Assembly (NCBI RefSeq): GCF_019303495.1
Contig: NZ_JAEVFI010000002.1
Span: 97,398 to 161,397 of the forward strand
DNA from: Streptomyces sp. JJ66
GTDB taxonomy: Bacteria; Actinomycetota; Actinomycetes; Streptomycetales; Streptomycetaceae
DNA: 64,000 nt
Direction of reading: 5' to 3'
Shown here: in pieces, positions 55,452-64,000 of the stretch
Layout: each line of letters begins with the position of its first letter
Numbering within the stretch: position 1 is the stretch's first letter
The notes under the pieces: model-generated
What the model saw: the letters and a program-made list of their open reading frames with translations, nothing else
The model's database searches: none
Told to the model about the DNA's origin: nothing
Program-made: the position numbers and the translations under genes

Positions 55452-56096
55452 TTACCCGCGCACGATCGCGGCGAGGTCGTGCAGAGAATCGATTCGGTAA
55501 TCCGAGGCTTCGCGGACCCTGGGGTCGTCGGCCCATAGGTGCCCGTACGGGCCGCGTCGAAGATGCGCCGTCATCAGTCCGGCCTCGCGGGCCGGGAAGA
55601 CGTCCCTGGGAGGGTGGTCACCCACATAGAGGACCTGCCCGGGGTCGGAGACGTCCGCAAGGTCAACGACGCGCAGGAAGAACTCCGCGCTCGGCTTGGC
55701 CACACCCCACTCCCCCGACGTGGCCACGGCGTCCACCGGCAGCTTTAGCCCTCGAAGCTCCCTCCCGGCAACGCGCGTCTGGTTCCCGGCCGCGACCACC
55801 CGCACTCCGGCCTCTCGCAGCGCGGTGAGGGCCGGGCGGACATCGTCGTAGAGATCGGACTCCTCCAGCCGCTCACCCAGCCCGGCAGCCTCCCGCGCCG
55901 CGTACTCGGCCTCCAGGTCCACGCCGGGCTTCAGGAGGCGTACGGCTTCCGCGTTGTCCCGCCCCTGGGCCACGACTGCCCCGACCAACGCGGAGAGGGT
56001 GTGCCGGTCGATGCCGAGCCAGTCCGCCCACGACGCCCAGTAGCGGGTGTCGTGCGTCAGCGTCTCTCCGATGTCCAATGCTATGGCGCGGATCAT
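55452..56096 (-). CDS. HAD-family hydrolase
   Basis: 214 residues from ATG 56096. MIRAIALDIGETLTHDTRYW is motif I with the nucleophile Asp; the usual second Asp is Gly (DIGET), which occurs in many phosphatase-like HADs. VVAAGNQTRVAGRELRGL, GEWGVAKPSAEFFLRVV (Lys) and VLYVGDHPPRDVFPAREAGL complete motifs II-IV. The substrate is unknown. It lies outside the tight lanthipeptide operon, about 150 bases away, and may be unrelated. Confidence 0.88.
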   Translation of the reverse strand: MIRAIALDIGETLTHDTRYWASWADWLGIDRHTLSALVGAVVAQGRDNAEAVRLLKPGVDLEAEYAAREAAGLGERLEESDLYDDVRPALTALREAGVRVVAAGNQTRVAGRELRGLKLPVDAVATSGEWGVAKPSAEFFLRVVDLADVSDPGQVLYVGDHPPRDVFPAREAGLMTAHLRRGPYGHLWADDPRVREASDYRIDSLHDLAAIVRG

Positions 56097-56329
56097 GACG
56101 GGACCCTATCTACGACACCCGCGTCGCGGGTAGCACGTCCCACCCTGACCGTGGCCGCAGAGGTTGCCCCGCTCCCGGAGGCTTGGAGCGGCCATCCCCA
56201 GTGCAGGGCGGGCACCTGAGGCCGCGAGTCGCCGCGTACTCAGAGCCCGGCGGCCGGGGCACCGCGCCACGGAGCTGCCCGGGCCGGGAAGGCGGAGGTC
56301 CCGGCCGGGGCTGTCGGAGGGGCCGGGGG

Positions 56330-56584
56330 CTACTCCGCCGCGTGGAGTACGCGGGTGATCAGGGCTGATTGGGCGGGCGTGAGGCGGGGGTCGGCGCAGT
56401 AGGTCGTGGTGTCGTCGGCGATGATCTCGTAGGAGAAGCCCTCCGGGCCGCCCACCGGCGGCGTCTCGTGGCCCTCGGCCAGCGCCGTGCGGGCCAGCTC
56501 GGTGAGTTCGGTGTCGGTCGTGTCGAGCGCGGCGCGGCGGGGCTGCCCGCCCTGACCGCCGGTGCGGATGACGGTGATGTGCAT
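56330..56584 (-). CDS. emfourin-like protease inhibitor
   Basis: 84 residues from ATG 56584. MHITVIRTGGQGGQPRRAAL, DTTDTELTELARTALAEG, GFSYEIIADDTTTYCADPRL and TPAQSALITRVLHAAE match the emfourin (protealysin inhibitor) family in size and order. Such proteins block thermolysin-like M4 peptidases and are often next to one. No M4 peptidase gene is in this window. Confidence 0.75.
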   Translation of the reverse strand: MHITVIRTGGQGGQPRRAALDTTDTELTELARTALAEGHETPPVGGPEGFSYEIIADDTTTYCADPRLTPAQSALITRVLHAAE

Positions 56585-56689
56585 ATCCCCACGGTAGTCG
56601 AGCCGTCACGTTCAGCGCCCGCGCGGCAGGTCTCGCATACTGAAACAGGGGCAGCGAGAGGGCGGACGCTCGGTTAGGGTGCGGTCATC

Positions 56690-58590
<1,901 letters not shown>

Positions 58591-58622
58591 TGGAGTTGGC
58601 GTTACCGGACGGATAGCGCCGC

Positions 58623-58665
58623 GCGGGCCCCTGGCCGGAGGGACACCTTCCGGCCAGGGGCCCGC
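58623..58665 (+). terminator. terminator after leuA
   Basis: GCGGGCCCCTGGCCGGA (58623-58639) pairs perfectly over 17 bp with TCCGGCCAGGGGCCCGC (58649-58665) and is followed by GTTTTG. It lies 33 bases after the leuA stop. Confidence 0.9.
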
Positions 58666-58760
58666 GTTTTGTCCGGTACGGAGGGTGACGCGGAGGGGAG
58701 TGTGTGGTTAACATCACGTCCCACGGCAGCGGCAAGGCGCCGGAGCCATGGAGGTGCGGT

Positions 58761-59453
58761 GTGGGCGGAGCGCGCGCGACACGCAGGGCGAGCCGGATGC
58801 GCGCGGGCCTCCGCACGGGCGTCCGCGTCGCCTGGACGGCGGTGGCCGACGGCTCGTTCTTCTGCCCCCGGTGCGGCGGTGACCGCAACTACGAGCGCCG
58901 CACCGGGCGTCGGCGGCTGGAGCTACTGGGCGTGCCGCTGGTGCGCGGCGGGGTGACGACCCCGGTGCTGGCCTGTGCCACCTGCGCTACCCACGTCAGT
59001 CCGCAAGCGCTGGAGCACCCGACGAGCACCCGGCTGGCCGCGCTGCTGGGCGACGGCGTACGGGCGGTGGCGCTGGCGGTGCTGGCGCTGGGCGGGACGG
59101 AGCATCCGGCGGCGGTCCGCGCGGCGGTGGAGACGGTGCACGCGGCCGGGTACCCCGAGTGCACCGAGGAGGAGCTGCTGTCGGCCTGCGCGGCGCTGCG
59201 GGGCTACGGGGCCGACGCCGAGGAGGCCCGCGTCGGCGTGGAGATCGCGCTGCACGCCGCACTCGGGCCGCTGGTGCCGCACCTGGCCGCGCCGGGGCGG
59301 GCGAGCCTGCTGGTGCGGGGCGCCCGCGTCGCGCTCGCCGACGGCCCGTACCTCCCGGCCGAACGCGCGGTGCTGGCCTCGCTGGGGAGCGCGCTGGAAC
59401 TGTCCGCCGGGGAGATCGACGCCCTCCTCGCGGCAGCCCCCGAACGCCGCTGA
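58761..59453 (+). CDS. TerB-family protein with N-terminal zinc ribbon
   Basis: 230 residues. GTG 58761 is chosen because TGGAGGT lies about seven bases upstream; ATG 58797 is an alternative. FFCPRCGGDRNYERRTGRRR, then LACATCATHVS, form a zinc ribbon. The helical TerB domain follows (RLAALLGDGVRAVALAVLAL, YPECTEEELLSACAALRGYG, RGARVALADGPYLPAERAVL, GSALELSAGEIDALLAAAP). Cytoplasmic; linked by family to stress/tellurite functions without a proven mechanism. Commonly found near leuA and era in Streptomyces. Confidence 0.85.
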   Translation: MGGARATRRASRMRAGLRTGVRVAWTAVADGSFFCPRCGGDRNYERRTGRRRLELLGVPLVRGGVTTPVLACATCATHVSPQALEHPTSTRLAALLGDGVRAVALAVLALGGTEHPAAVRAAVETVHAAGYPECTEEELLSACAALRGYGADAEEARVGVEIALHAALGPLVPHLAAPGRASLLVRGARVALADGPYLPAERAVLASLGSALELSAGEIDALLAAAPERR

Positions 59454-59505
59454 CGCGGGCCGGGGCCGAAACCCACCAGCACGCCCGGAGAGCACGGGCC
59501 GGGGG

Positions 59506-60438
59506 TCAAAAGCCCAGGCGGCGAAGCTGCTTGGGGTCGCGCTGCCAGTCCTTGGCGACCTTCACGTGCAGGTCGAGGAAGACGGGCGTGCCCAGCAGGG
59601 CCTCGATGTGCTGGCGGGAGCGGGTGCCGACCTCCTTCAGCCGCTTGCCGCCGGGGCCGATCACGATGCCCTTCTGGCTCGGCCGTTCGATGTAGACGTT
59701 GGCGTGCACGTCCAGCAGTGGCCGGTCGGCCGGGCGGCCCTCGCGCGGCAGCATCTCCTCCACCACGACGGCGATGGAGTGCGGCAGTTCGTCCCGCACG
59801 CCCTCCAGCGCGGCCTCGCGGATCAGCTCGGCGACCATCACCTGTTCCGGCTCGTCGGTGAGGTCACCGCCGGGGTAGAGCGGGGGGCTCTGCGGCAGCA
59901 TCGGCACCAGCAGGTCCGCCAGGAGTGACACCTGGGTGCCGTCCTTGGCGGAGACGGGCACGATCTCCGCCCACTCAAAGCCCAGCTCCCGGCCCATCCG
60001 GTCCACGGCGAGCAGCTGCTCGGCGAGCGCCTTGGAGTCCACCAGATCGGTCTTGGTGACGACGGCGACCTTCGGCGTGCGCTTCAGCTGCGCCAGCTCC
60101 CCGGCGATGAAGCGGTCGCCGGGGCCGGTCTTCTGGTCGGCGGGGAGGCAGAAGCCGATGACGTCCACCTCGGCCCAGGTGGTGCGCACCACGTCGTTGA
60201 GCCGCTCCCCCAGCAGCGTGCGCGGCTTGTGCAGGCCCGGGGTGTCCACGAGCACGAGCTGCGCCTCGGGCCGGTGCACGATGCCGCGCACGGTGTGCCG
60301 GGTGGTCTGCGGCCGGTTCGAGGTGATCGCGACCTTCGTGCCCACGAGTGCGTTGGTCAGGGTGGACTTTCCGGCGTTCGGGCGGCCGACGAAGCAGGCG
60401 AAGCCAGCCCGGTGCGGCGTGGGAGAAGGGTCGCTCAT
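59506..60438 (-). CDS. era: GTPase Era
   Basis: 310 residues with ATG 60438 (MSDPSPTPHRAG); ATG 60447 is three codons earlier. G1 GRPNAGKSTLTNALVG, G2 region RPQTTRHTVRG, G3 VDTPGLHKPR, G4 TKTDLVD, G5 VSAKDG. The C-terminal KH domain includes YIERPSQKGIVIGPGGKRLK and DLHVKVAKDWQRDPKQLRRL. Binds 16S rRNA and assists small-subunit maturation, in line with ybeY nearby on the same strand. Confidence 0.96.
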   Translation of the reverse strand: MSDPSPTPHRAGFACFVGRPNAGKSTLTNALVGTKVAITSNRPQTTRHTVRGIVHRPEAQLVLVDTPGLHKPRTLLGERLNDVVRTTWAEVDVIGFCLPADQKTGPGDRFIAGELAQLKRTPKVAVVTKTDLVDSKALAEQLLAVDRMGRELGFEWAEIVPVSAKDGTQVSLLADLLVPMLPQSPPLYPGGDLTDEPEQVMVAELIREAALEGVRDELPHSIAVVVEEMLPREGRPADRPLLDVHANVYIERPSQKGIVIGPGGKRLKEVGTRSRQHIEALLGTPVFLDLHVKVAKDWQRDPKQLRRLGF

Positions 60439-60479
60439 GCGCCCCATTCTCCCTGATCGCCCGCGCGCTCCCGAACGCC

Positions 60480-60605
60480 CCGGCGGTCCGGCGGTCCCGA
60501 CCGCCCGTCGGGGACGGCAGTCCGTCGGCTCTGGCCCCGCCGGTCCCGGCGGTCCGTCGCGGGCGGCGGTCCCGGCAGTCCGCCGGTCCCGGCGGTCCGG
60601 CGGCC
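60480..60605. repeat. imperfect GC-rich direct repeats
   Basis: Between era and the next gene the sequence repeats variants of CGGTCCCGGCGGTCCG (for example near 60538, 60568 and 60586) with small changes. The frames through it are Arg/Pro/Gly shadows. Its purpose is unknown; it may be simple slippage. Confidence 0.55.
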
Positions 60606-60671
60606 CTGGCAGCTCCACGGCGCCGGGCGCGCCTGGGCTCCGGCTGCCGCTCGGTCCCGGGCCGTGCGCCG

Positions 60672-61022
60672 TCAGCCCGCGGTGAGGGTGGTGCGCACGG
60701 TGCCGTCGGGTCCGGCGAGGAGGACGGGCGTGGTGCCGCCCAGGTCGGCGACGGCCGCGAGGTCGGCGTCCGCCAGTGCCTCGGCCTCGGTGACGACCGC
60801 GCCCGCTTCCAGCGAGGTCGCGCCGGAGGCCACGGCCATCGCGACGGCGGTGCGCAGGGCGGACAGCTCCAGCGAGGGCAGGCCGACGGTGGCGGCGACG
60901 TAGGTGCGGCCCGTCTCGTCGCGGACGGCGGCACCCTCTGCCACGCCGTTGCGGGCCCGCGCGCTGCGCGCGAGCACGATGATCTTGCGGTCCTCGGGGT
61001 CGATGGCGTGGGCTTCAGTCAT
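60672..61022 (-). CDS. cytidine-deaminase-fold protein lacking catalytic residues
   Basis: 116 residues from ATG 61022. DRKIIVLARSARARNGVAEG, AAVRDETGRTYVAATVGLPS and LELSALRTAVAMAVASGATS follow the cytidine deaminase fold (G-A-A-V-x-D, then Y-x-x-x). The zinc motif H/C-A-E and the later P-C-x-x-C are missing: the helix reads LSALRTAV and no Cys is present at all. It is therefore probably not an active deaminase. Such proteins are conserved beside era in Streptomyces. Confidence 0.78.
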   Translation of the reverse strand: MTEAHAIDPEDRKIIVLARSARARNGVAEGAAVRDETGRTYVAATVGLPSLELSALRTAVAMAVASGATSLEAGAVVTEAEALADADLAAVADLGGTTPVLLAGPDGTVRTTLTAG

Positions 61023-61111
61023 GCCCGTGAGCATACGCAGGCGCGACTGCCGTGCGGCGCCCGGGAAGGACCGCGCGGGCACCGGCGGGCGGGCGGGGTG
61101 CGGTGGGCGGG

Positions 61112-62431
61112 TTACGCGCCGTCGGCGGGCTCGGCGTCGCGGGGTGCGGAGACCCGTTCGACCAGGACGCGGTCGATGCGGTTGCGGCGGCCCGCCGTGG
61201 ACTCGGCGGTCAGGCGCAGGCCCGCGAGCGTCGGGTCGGCCGGGTCCCCGGACAGGTCGGCGACCGCGCGGGCACCGGCGATCGGCACCCGGCCGAGCAG
61301 CTTGGCGAGCAGGCCGCCGACGGTCTCCACGTCCTCGTCGTCGTAGTCGGCCAGCCCGTACAGCTCGCCGAGGTCATCGAGGCTCAGGCGGGCGGTGACG
61401 CGGTAGCGGCCCTCCCCCAGCTCCTCCACCGGCGGCAGCTCGCGGTCGTACTCGTCGGTGATCTCGCCGACGATCTCCTCCAGGATGTCCTCGATGGTGA
61501 CGATCCCGGCCGTGGAGCCGTACTCGTCGATGACGACGGCGACGTGGTTGCGCTGGACCTGCATCTCGCGCAGCAGATCACCCGCGTTCTTGGTGTCCGG
61601 CACGAAGGCGGCCGGGCGCATGGTGGTGGCTACCAGCTCCGACTCGGCCTCGCGGCTGATGTGCACCTTCCGCGCCAGGTCCTTGAGGTAGACGATGCCG
61701 ACGACGTCGTCCTCGTTCTCGCCAATGACCGGGATGCGGGAGAACCCGGAGCGCAGGGCCAGGGTGAGGGCCTGGTGGATCGTCTTGAAGCGTTCGATGG
61801 TCACCAGGTCGGTGCGCGGCACCATGACCTCGCGCACAAGGGTGTCGCCGAGCTGGAAGACGGAGTGCACCATGCGGCGCTCCTCGTCCTCGATCAGCGA
61901 CTCGGACTCCGCGAGGTCCACCATGGCCCGCAGCTCGGCCTCCGAGGCGAACGGGCCGCGCCGGAAGCCTTTGCCCGGGGTGAGCGCGTTGCCCAGCAGG
62001 ATGAGCAGCTGCGGCAGCGGCCCGAGCACCCGGGCCAGCGGCAGCAGCACGTACGCGGCGGCCGTGGCGGTGTTCAGCGGGTGCTGGATGCCGATGGTGC
62101 GCGGTGAGACGCCGACGGCGACGTAGGAGACCAGCACCATCACGGCGATCGCGACGGTGATCGCCTGCCAGGTCTGGTCGAAGGAACGCACGCACACGTA
62201 GGTGACGAGGACCCCGGCGGCCATCTCGCTGGCGACGCGCAGCAGCATCGCGAGGTTGAGGTAGCGCACCGGCTCGGCGGCGACGGCGGCGAGCTTGGCG
62301 CTGCCGCGCCGGCCGCTGCGCACGGCCTGCTCGGCGCGGAAGCTGGTGGTGCGGGCCAGGCCGGCCTCGGCGCAGGCGGCCAGCCAGGCCAGCACGATGA
62401 GGGCGACCGCGAAGGCGATGAGCGTTGTCAT
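61112..62431 (-). CDS. CBS-domain membrane protein (HlyC/CorC family)
   Basis: 439 residues from ATG 62431. The DUF21/CNNM membrane domain (about 1-185) opens MTTLIAFAVALIVLAWLAAC and includes VMVLVSYVAVGVSPRTIGIQ. Then come two CBS motifs (VREVMVPRTDLVTIERFKTI, GFSRIPVIGENEDDVVGIVY) and the CorC-HlyC domain (QVQRNHVAVVIDEYGSTAGI, VTIEDILEEIVGEITDEYDR). Likely magnesium or cobalt efflux or transport. Next to ybeY and phoH as in most actinobacteria. Confidence 0.92.
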   Translation of the reverse strand: MTTLIAFAVALIVLAWLAACAEAGLARTTSFRAEQAVRSGRRGSAKLAAVAAEPVRYLNLAMLLRVASEMAAGVLVTYVCVRSFDQTWQAITVAIAVMVLVSYVAVGVSPRTIGIQHPLNTATAAAYVLLPLARVLGPLPQLLILLGNALTPGKGFRRGPFASEAELRAMVDLAESESLIEDEERRMVHSVFQLGDTLVREVMVPRTDLVTIERFKTIHQALTLALRSGFSRIPVIGENEDDVVGIVYLKDLARKVHISREAESELVATTMRPAAFVPDTKNAGDLLREMQVQRNHVAVVIDEYGSTAGIVTIEDILEEIVGEITDEYDRELPPVEELGEGRYRVTARLSLDDLGELYGLADYDDEDVETVGGLLAKLLGRVPIAGARAVADLSGDPADPTLAGLRLTAESTAGRRNRIDRVLVERVSAPRDAEPADGA

Positions 62432-62451
62432 GGTGGGTGGGGTCGTGCGGG

Positions 62452-62949
62452 TCAGGTGACGGTGGGGGCCGGGGAGGGGCCGGTGAGGCCGTGCTCGTCC
62501 CGCCAGCCGTCCACGATGGCCTGCTGGAGGCCGAACATCTCGGCGCGCTCGCCGGGCTCCTCGTGGTCGTAGCCGAGCAGGTGGAGCACCCCGTGCACGG
62601 TCAGGAGCTGGAGCTCCTCGTCCATGGTGTGCCCGGTGGGGGCCTGCTCGGCCTGGCGGGCGGCGACCTCGGGGCACAGCACGATGTCGCCGAGCAGACC
62701 CTGCGGGGGCTCGTCGTCGTCCTTGCCCGGCGGGCGCAGCTCGTCCATCGGGAAGGACATCACGTCCGTGGGCCCCGGCAGGTCCATCCACTGTGTGTGC
62801 AGCTGCTCCATGGCCTCGGTGTCCACGATGATGACCGACAGCTCGGACAGCGGGTGGATGCGCATGCGGGTCAGGGCGTAGCGGGCGATGTCGAGGATCG
62901 CCTGCTCCTCGACCTCCCGCCCGGATTCGTTGTTGACGTCGATGGACAT
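62452..62949 (-). CDS. ybeY: endoribonuclease YbeY
   Basis: 165 residues from ATG 62949. [20 protein letters not shown] starts the fold. [11 protein letters not shown] and the catalytic zinc motif [16 protein letters not shown] (three His spaced H-x3-H-x5-H) are intact. Needed for 16S rRNA 3'-end maturation and ribosome quality control. 86 bases downstream of phoH. Confidence 0.96.
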   Translation of the reverse strand: MSIDVNNESGREVEEQAILDIARYALTRMRIHPLSELSVIIVDTEAMEQLHTQWMDLPGPTDVMSFPMDELRPPGKDDDEPPQGLLGDIVLCPEVAARQAEQAPTGHTMDEELQLLTVHGVLHLLGYDHEEPGERAEMFGLQQAIVDGWRDEHGLTGPSPAPTVT

Positions 62950-63035
62950 GTGCGGTCTGGCTGCTCTTTCCTCGGGACCGGGCGGGGCGGACGCAGCCTA
63001 CCGGGCGCCGCCGGGGCGCGCCGCCCGCGCGCCGG

Positions 63036-64000
63036 TCACCGGCCGGTGCCGCCGTCGCGACCGGCGGCGCGCTCACCCGGGCTGTGGCCGGAGCGGCCGG
63101 AGGGGACTCCAGGGCGGCCAGGACGGTTACCGGGGCGGGCCGGGCGGCCCTCGGTGTGGTCGCCGTCCCGGTTGTCGTAGCGGTCGTAGGCATCGACGAT
63201 GCGGCCGACGAGCTTGTGCCGTACGACGTCCGTGCTGGTCAGCCGGGTGAAGTGGACGTCCTCGACGCCGTCGAGGATCTCCTGCACCTGGCGCAGCCCG
63301 GACTTGGTGCCGCCGGGGAGGTCCACCTGCGTCACGTCGCCGGTGATGACGACCTTGGAGTCGAAGCCGAGCCGGGTGAGGAACATCTTCATCTGCTCGG
63401 GGTTGGTGTTCTGGGCCTCGTCGAGAATGATGAAGGCGTCGTTCAGCGTCCGGCCGCGCATGTAGGCCAGCGGGGCGACCTCGATCGTCCCGGCGGCCAT
63501 CAGGCGCGGGATGGAGTCGGGGTCGAGCATGTCGTGCAGCGCGTCGTAAAGCGGGCGCAGGTACGGGTCGATCTTCTCGTACAGCGTGCCCGGCAGGAAG
63601 CCGAGCCGCTCCCCGGCCTCGACCGCCGGACGGGTGAGGATGATCCGGTTGACCTGCTTGGACTGCAGCGCCTGCACCGCCTTGGCCATCGCCAGGTACG
63701 TCTTGCCGGTACCGGCGGGGCCGATGCCGAAGACGACCGTGTGCTCGTCTATGGCGTCCACGTAGCGCTTCTGGTTCAGCGTCTTGGGGCGGATCGTGCG
63801 GCCGCGGTTGGAGAGGATGTTCTGCGTCAGCACCTGGGCGGGGGTCTCGCCCTGCTCGCCGGTGCCGTCGTCCTGGCTGCGGAGCATCGCGATGGAACGC
63901 TCCACGGCGTCCTCGGTCATCGGCTGGCCGGTGCGCAGGACGAGCATCATCTCGTCGAACAGCCGCTGCACGAGCGCCACCTCCGCCGCGTCACCGGTGG
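63036..64000 (-). CDS. phoH: PhoH-like ATPase, N-terminus beyond the window
   Basis: The frame is open to base 64000, so the start lies outside; about 320 residues are visible. [20 protein letters not shown] is Walker [41 protein letters not shown] (Walker B) and [20 protein letters not shown] complete the PhoH domain. The C-terminal 40 residues are Gly/Pro/Arg-rich and probably disordered. The PhoH-YbeY-CBS-protein order is a conserved RNA-processing cluster. Confidence 0.93.
   Translation of the reverse strand, partial: TGDAAEVALVQRLFDEMMLVLRTGQPMTEDAVERSIAMLRSQDDGTGEQGETPAQVLTQNILSNRGRTIRPKTLNQKRYVDAIDEHTVVFGIGPAGTGKTYLAMAKAVQALQSKQVNRIILTRPAVEAGERLGFLPGTLYEKIDPYLRPLYDALHDMLDPDSIPRLMAAGTIEVAPLAYMRGRTLNDAFIILDEAQNTNPEQMKMFLTRLGFDSKVVITGDVTQVDLPGGTKSGLRQVQEILDGVEDVHFTRLTSTDVVRHKLVGRIVDAYDRYDNRDGDHTEGRPARPGNRPGRPGVPSGRSGHSPGERAAGRDGGTGR

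Overview
The window is very GC-rich, densely coded DNA from an actinomycete, most likely Streptomyces or a close relative. Evidence: frequent GTG starts, the sortase/CHRD, TerD and SpoIIE families, paired XRE/DUF6879-type genes, a c-di-AMP riboswitch ahead of a resuscitation-promoting factor, and a housekeeping order (ppdK - dus - zur/znu - glyS - uppS - recO ... leuA - era - ybeY - phoH) typical of a Streptomyces core chromosome. Assignments rest on reading the sequence and recalling families; no database search was run.

Layout. 0-3 kb: end of an ATP-binding protein, an 18-bp tandem repeat, a secreted CHRD protein with a class F sortase, and a TerD protein. 3-12.8 kb is an accessory island with no visible integrase: a Phd/VapC-like toxin-antitoxin pair, XRE regulators, small Cys-pair proteins, a truncated radical SAM gene, an orphan methyltransferase resembling those of graspetide pathways, a DUF6879 pair, a GRDP-like protein with a Cys/Gly tail, and a four-repeat type I-E-like CRISPR mini-array. 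It ends at tRNA genes (CAT and Asn-GTT, minus strand).

13-31 kb is core metabolism: a ferredoxin-reductase-like flavoprotein, a dGTPase, and an interrupted nitrate/nitrite assimilation set (sirohydrochlorin chelatase, nitrate reductase, FAD oxidoreductase, NirB, NirD). GlnR-like boxes precede both the nitrate reductase and the nir operon. Between them lie VOC proteins, CutA, a cyclotransferase, a SpoIIE-type phosphatase and an AraC regulator.

31-47 kb: riboswitch-controlled Rpf/LysM/M23 wall hydrolase, a PhoX-like protein, pyruvate phosphate dikinase divergent from a glycoside hydrolase with a perfect CRP-type palindrome between them, dihydrouridine synthase, a Zur-ZnuBCA zinc-uptake block with a Zur-like box, glyS, uppS and recO.

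47-55 kb is an inserted FxLD-type class I lanthipeptide cluster, all on the minus strand: regulator, precursor, dehydratase LanB, cyclase LanC (apparently frameshifted) and a fused dehydratase-C/methyltransferase protein, followed by an unassigned helical protein. Next to it lies a decayed XRE gene.

55-64 kb returns to core genes: HAD hydrolase, emfourin-like inhibitor, leuA behind a leucine-rich leader peptide and attenuator-like hairpin, TerB-like protein, Era, a deaminase-like protein, a CBS-domain membrane protein, YbeY and PhoH (cut by the window end).
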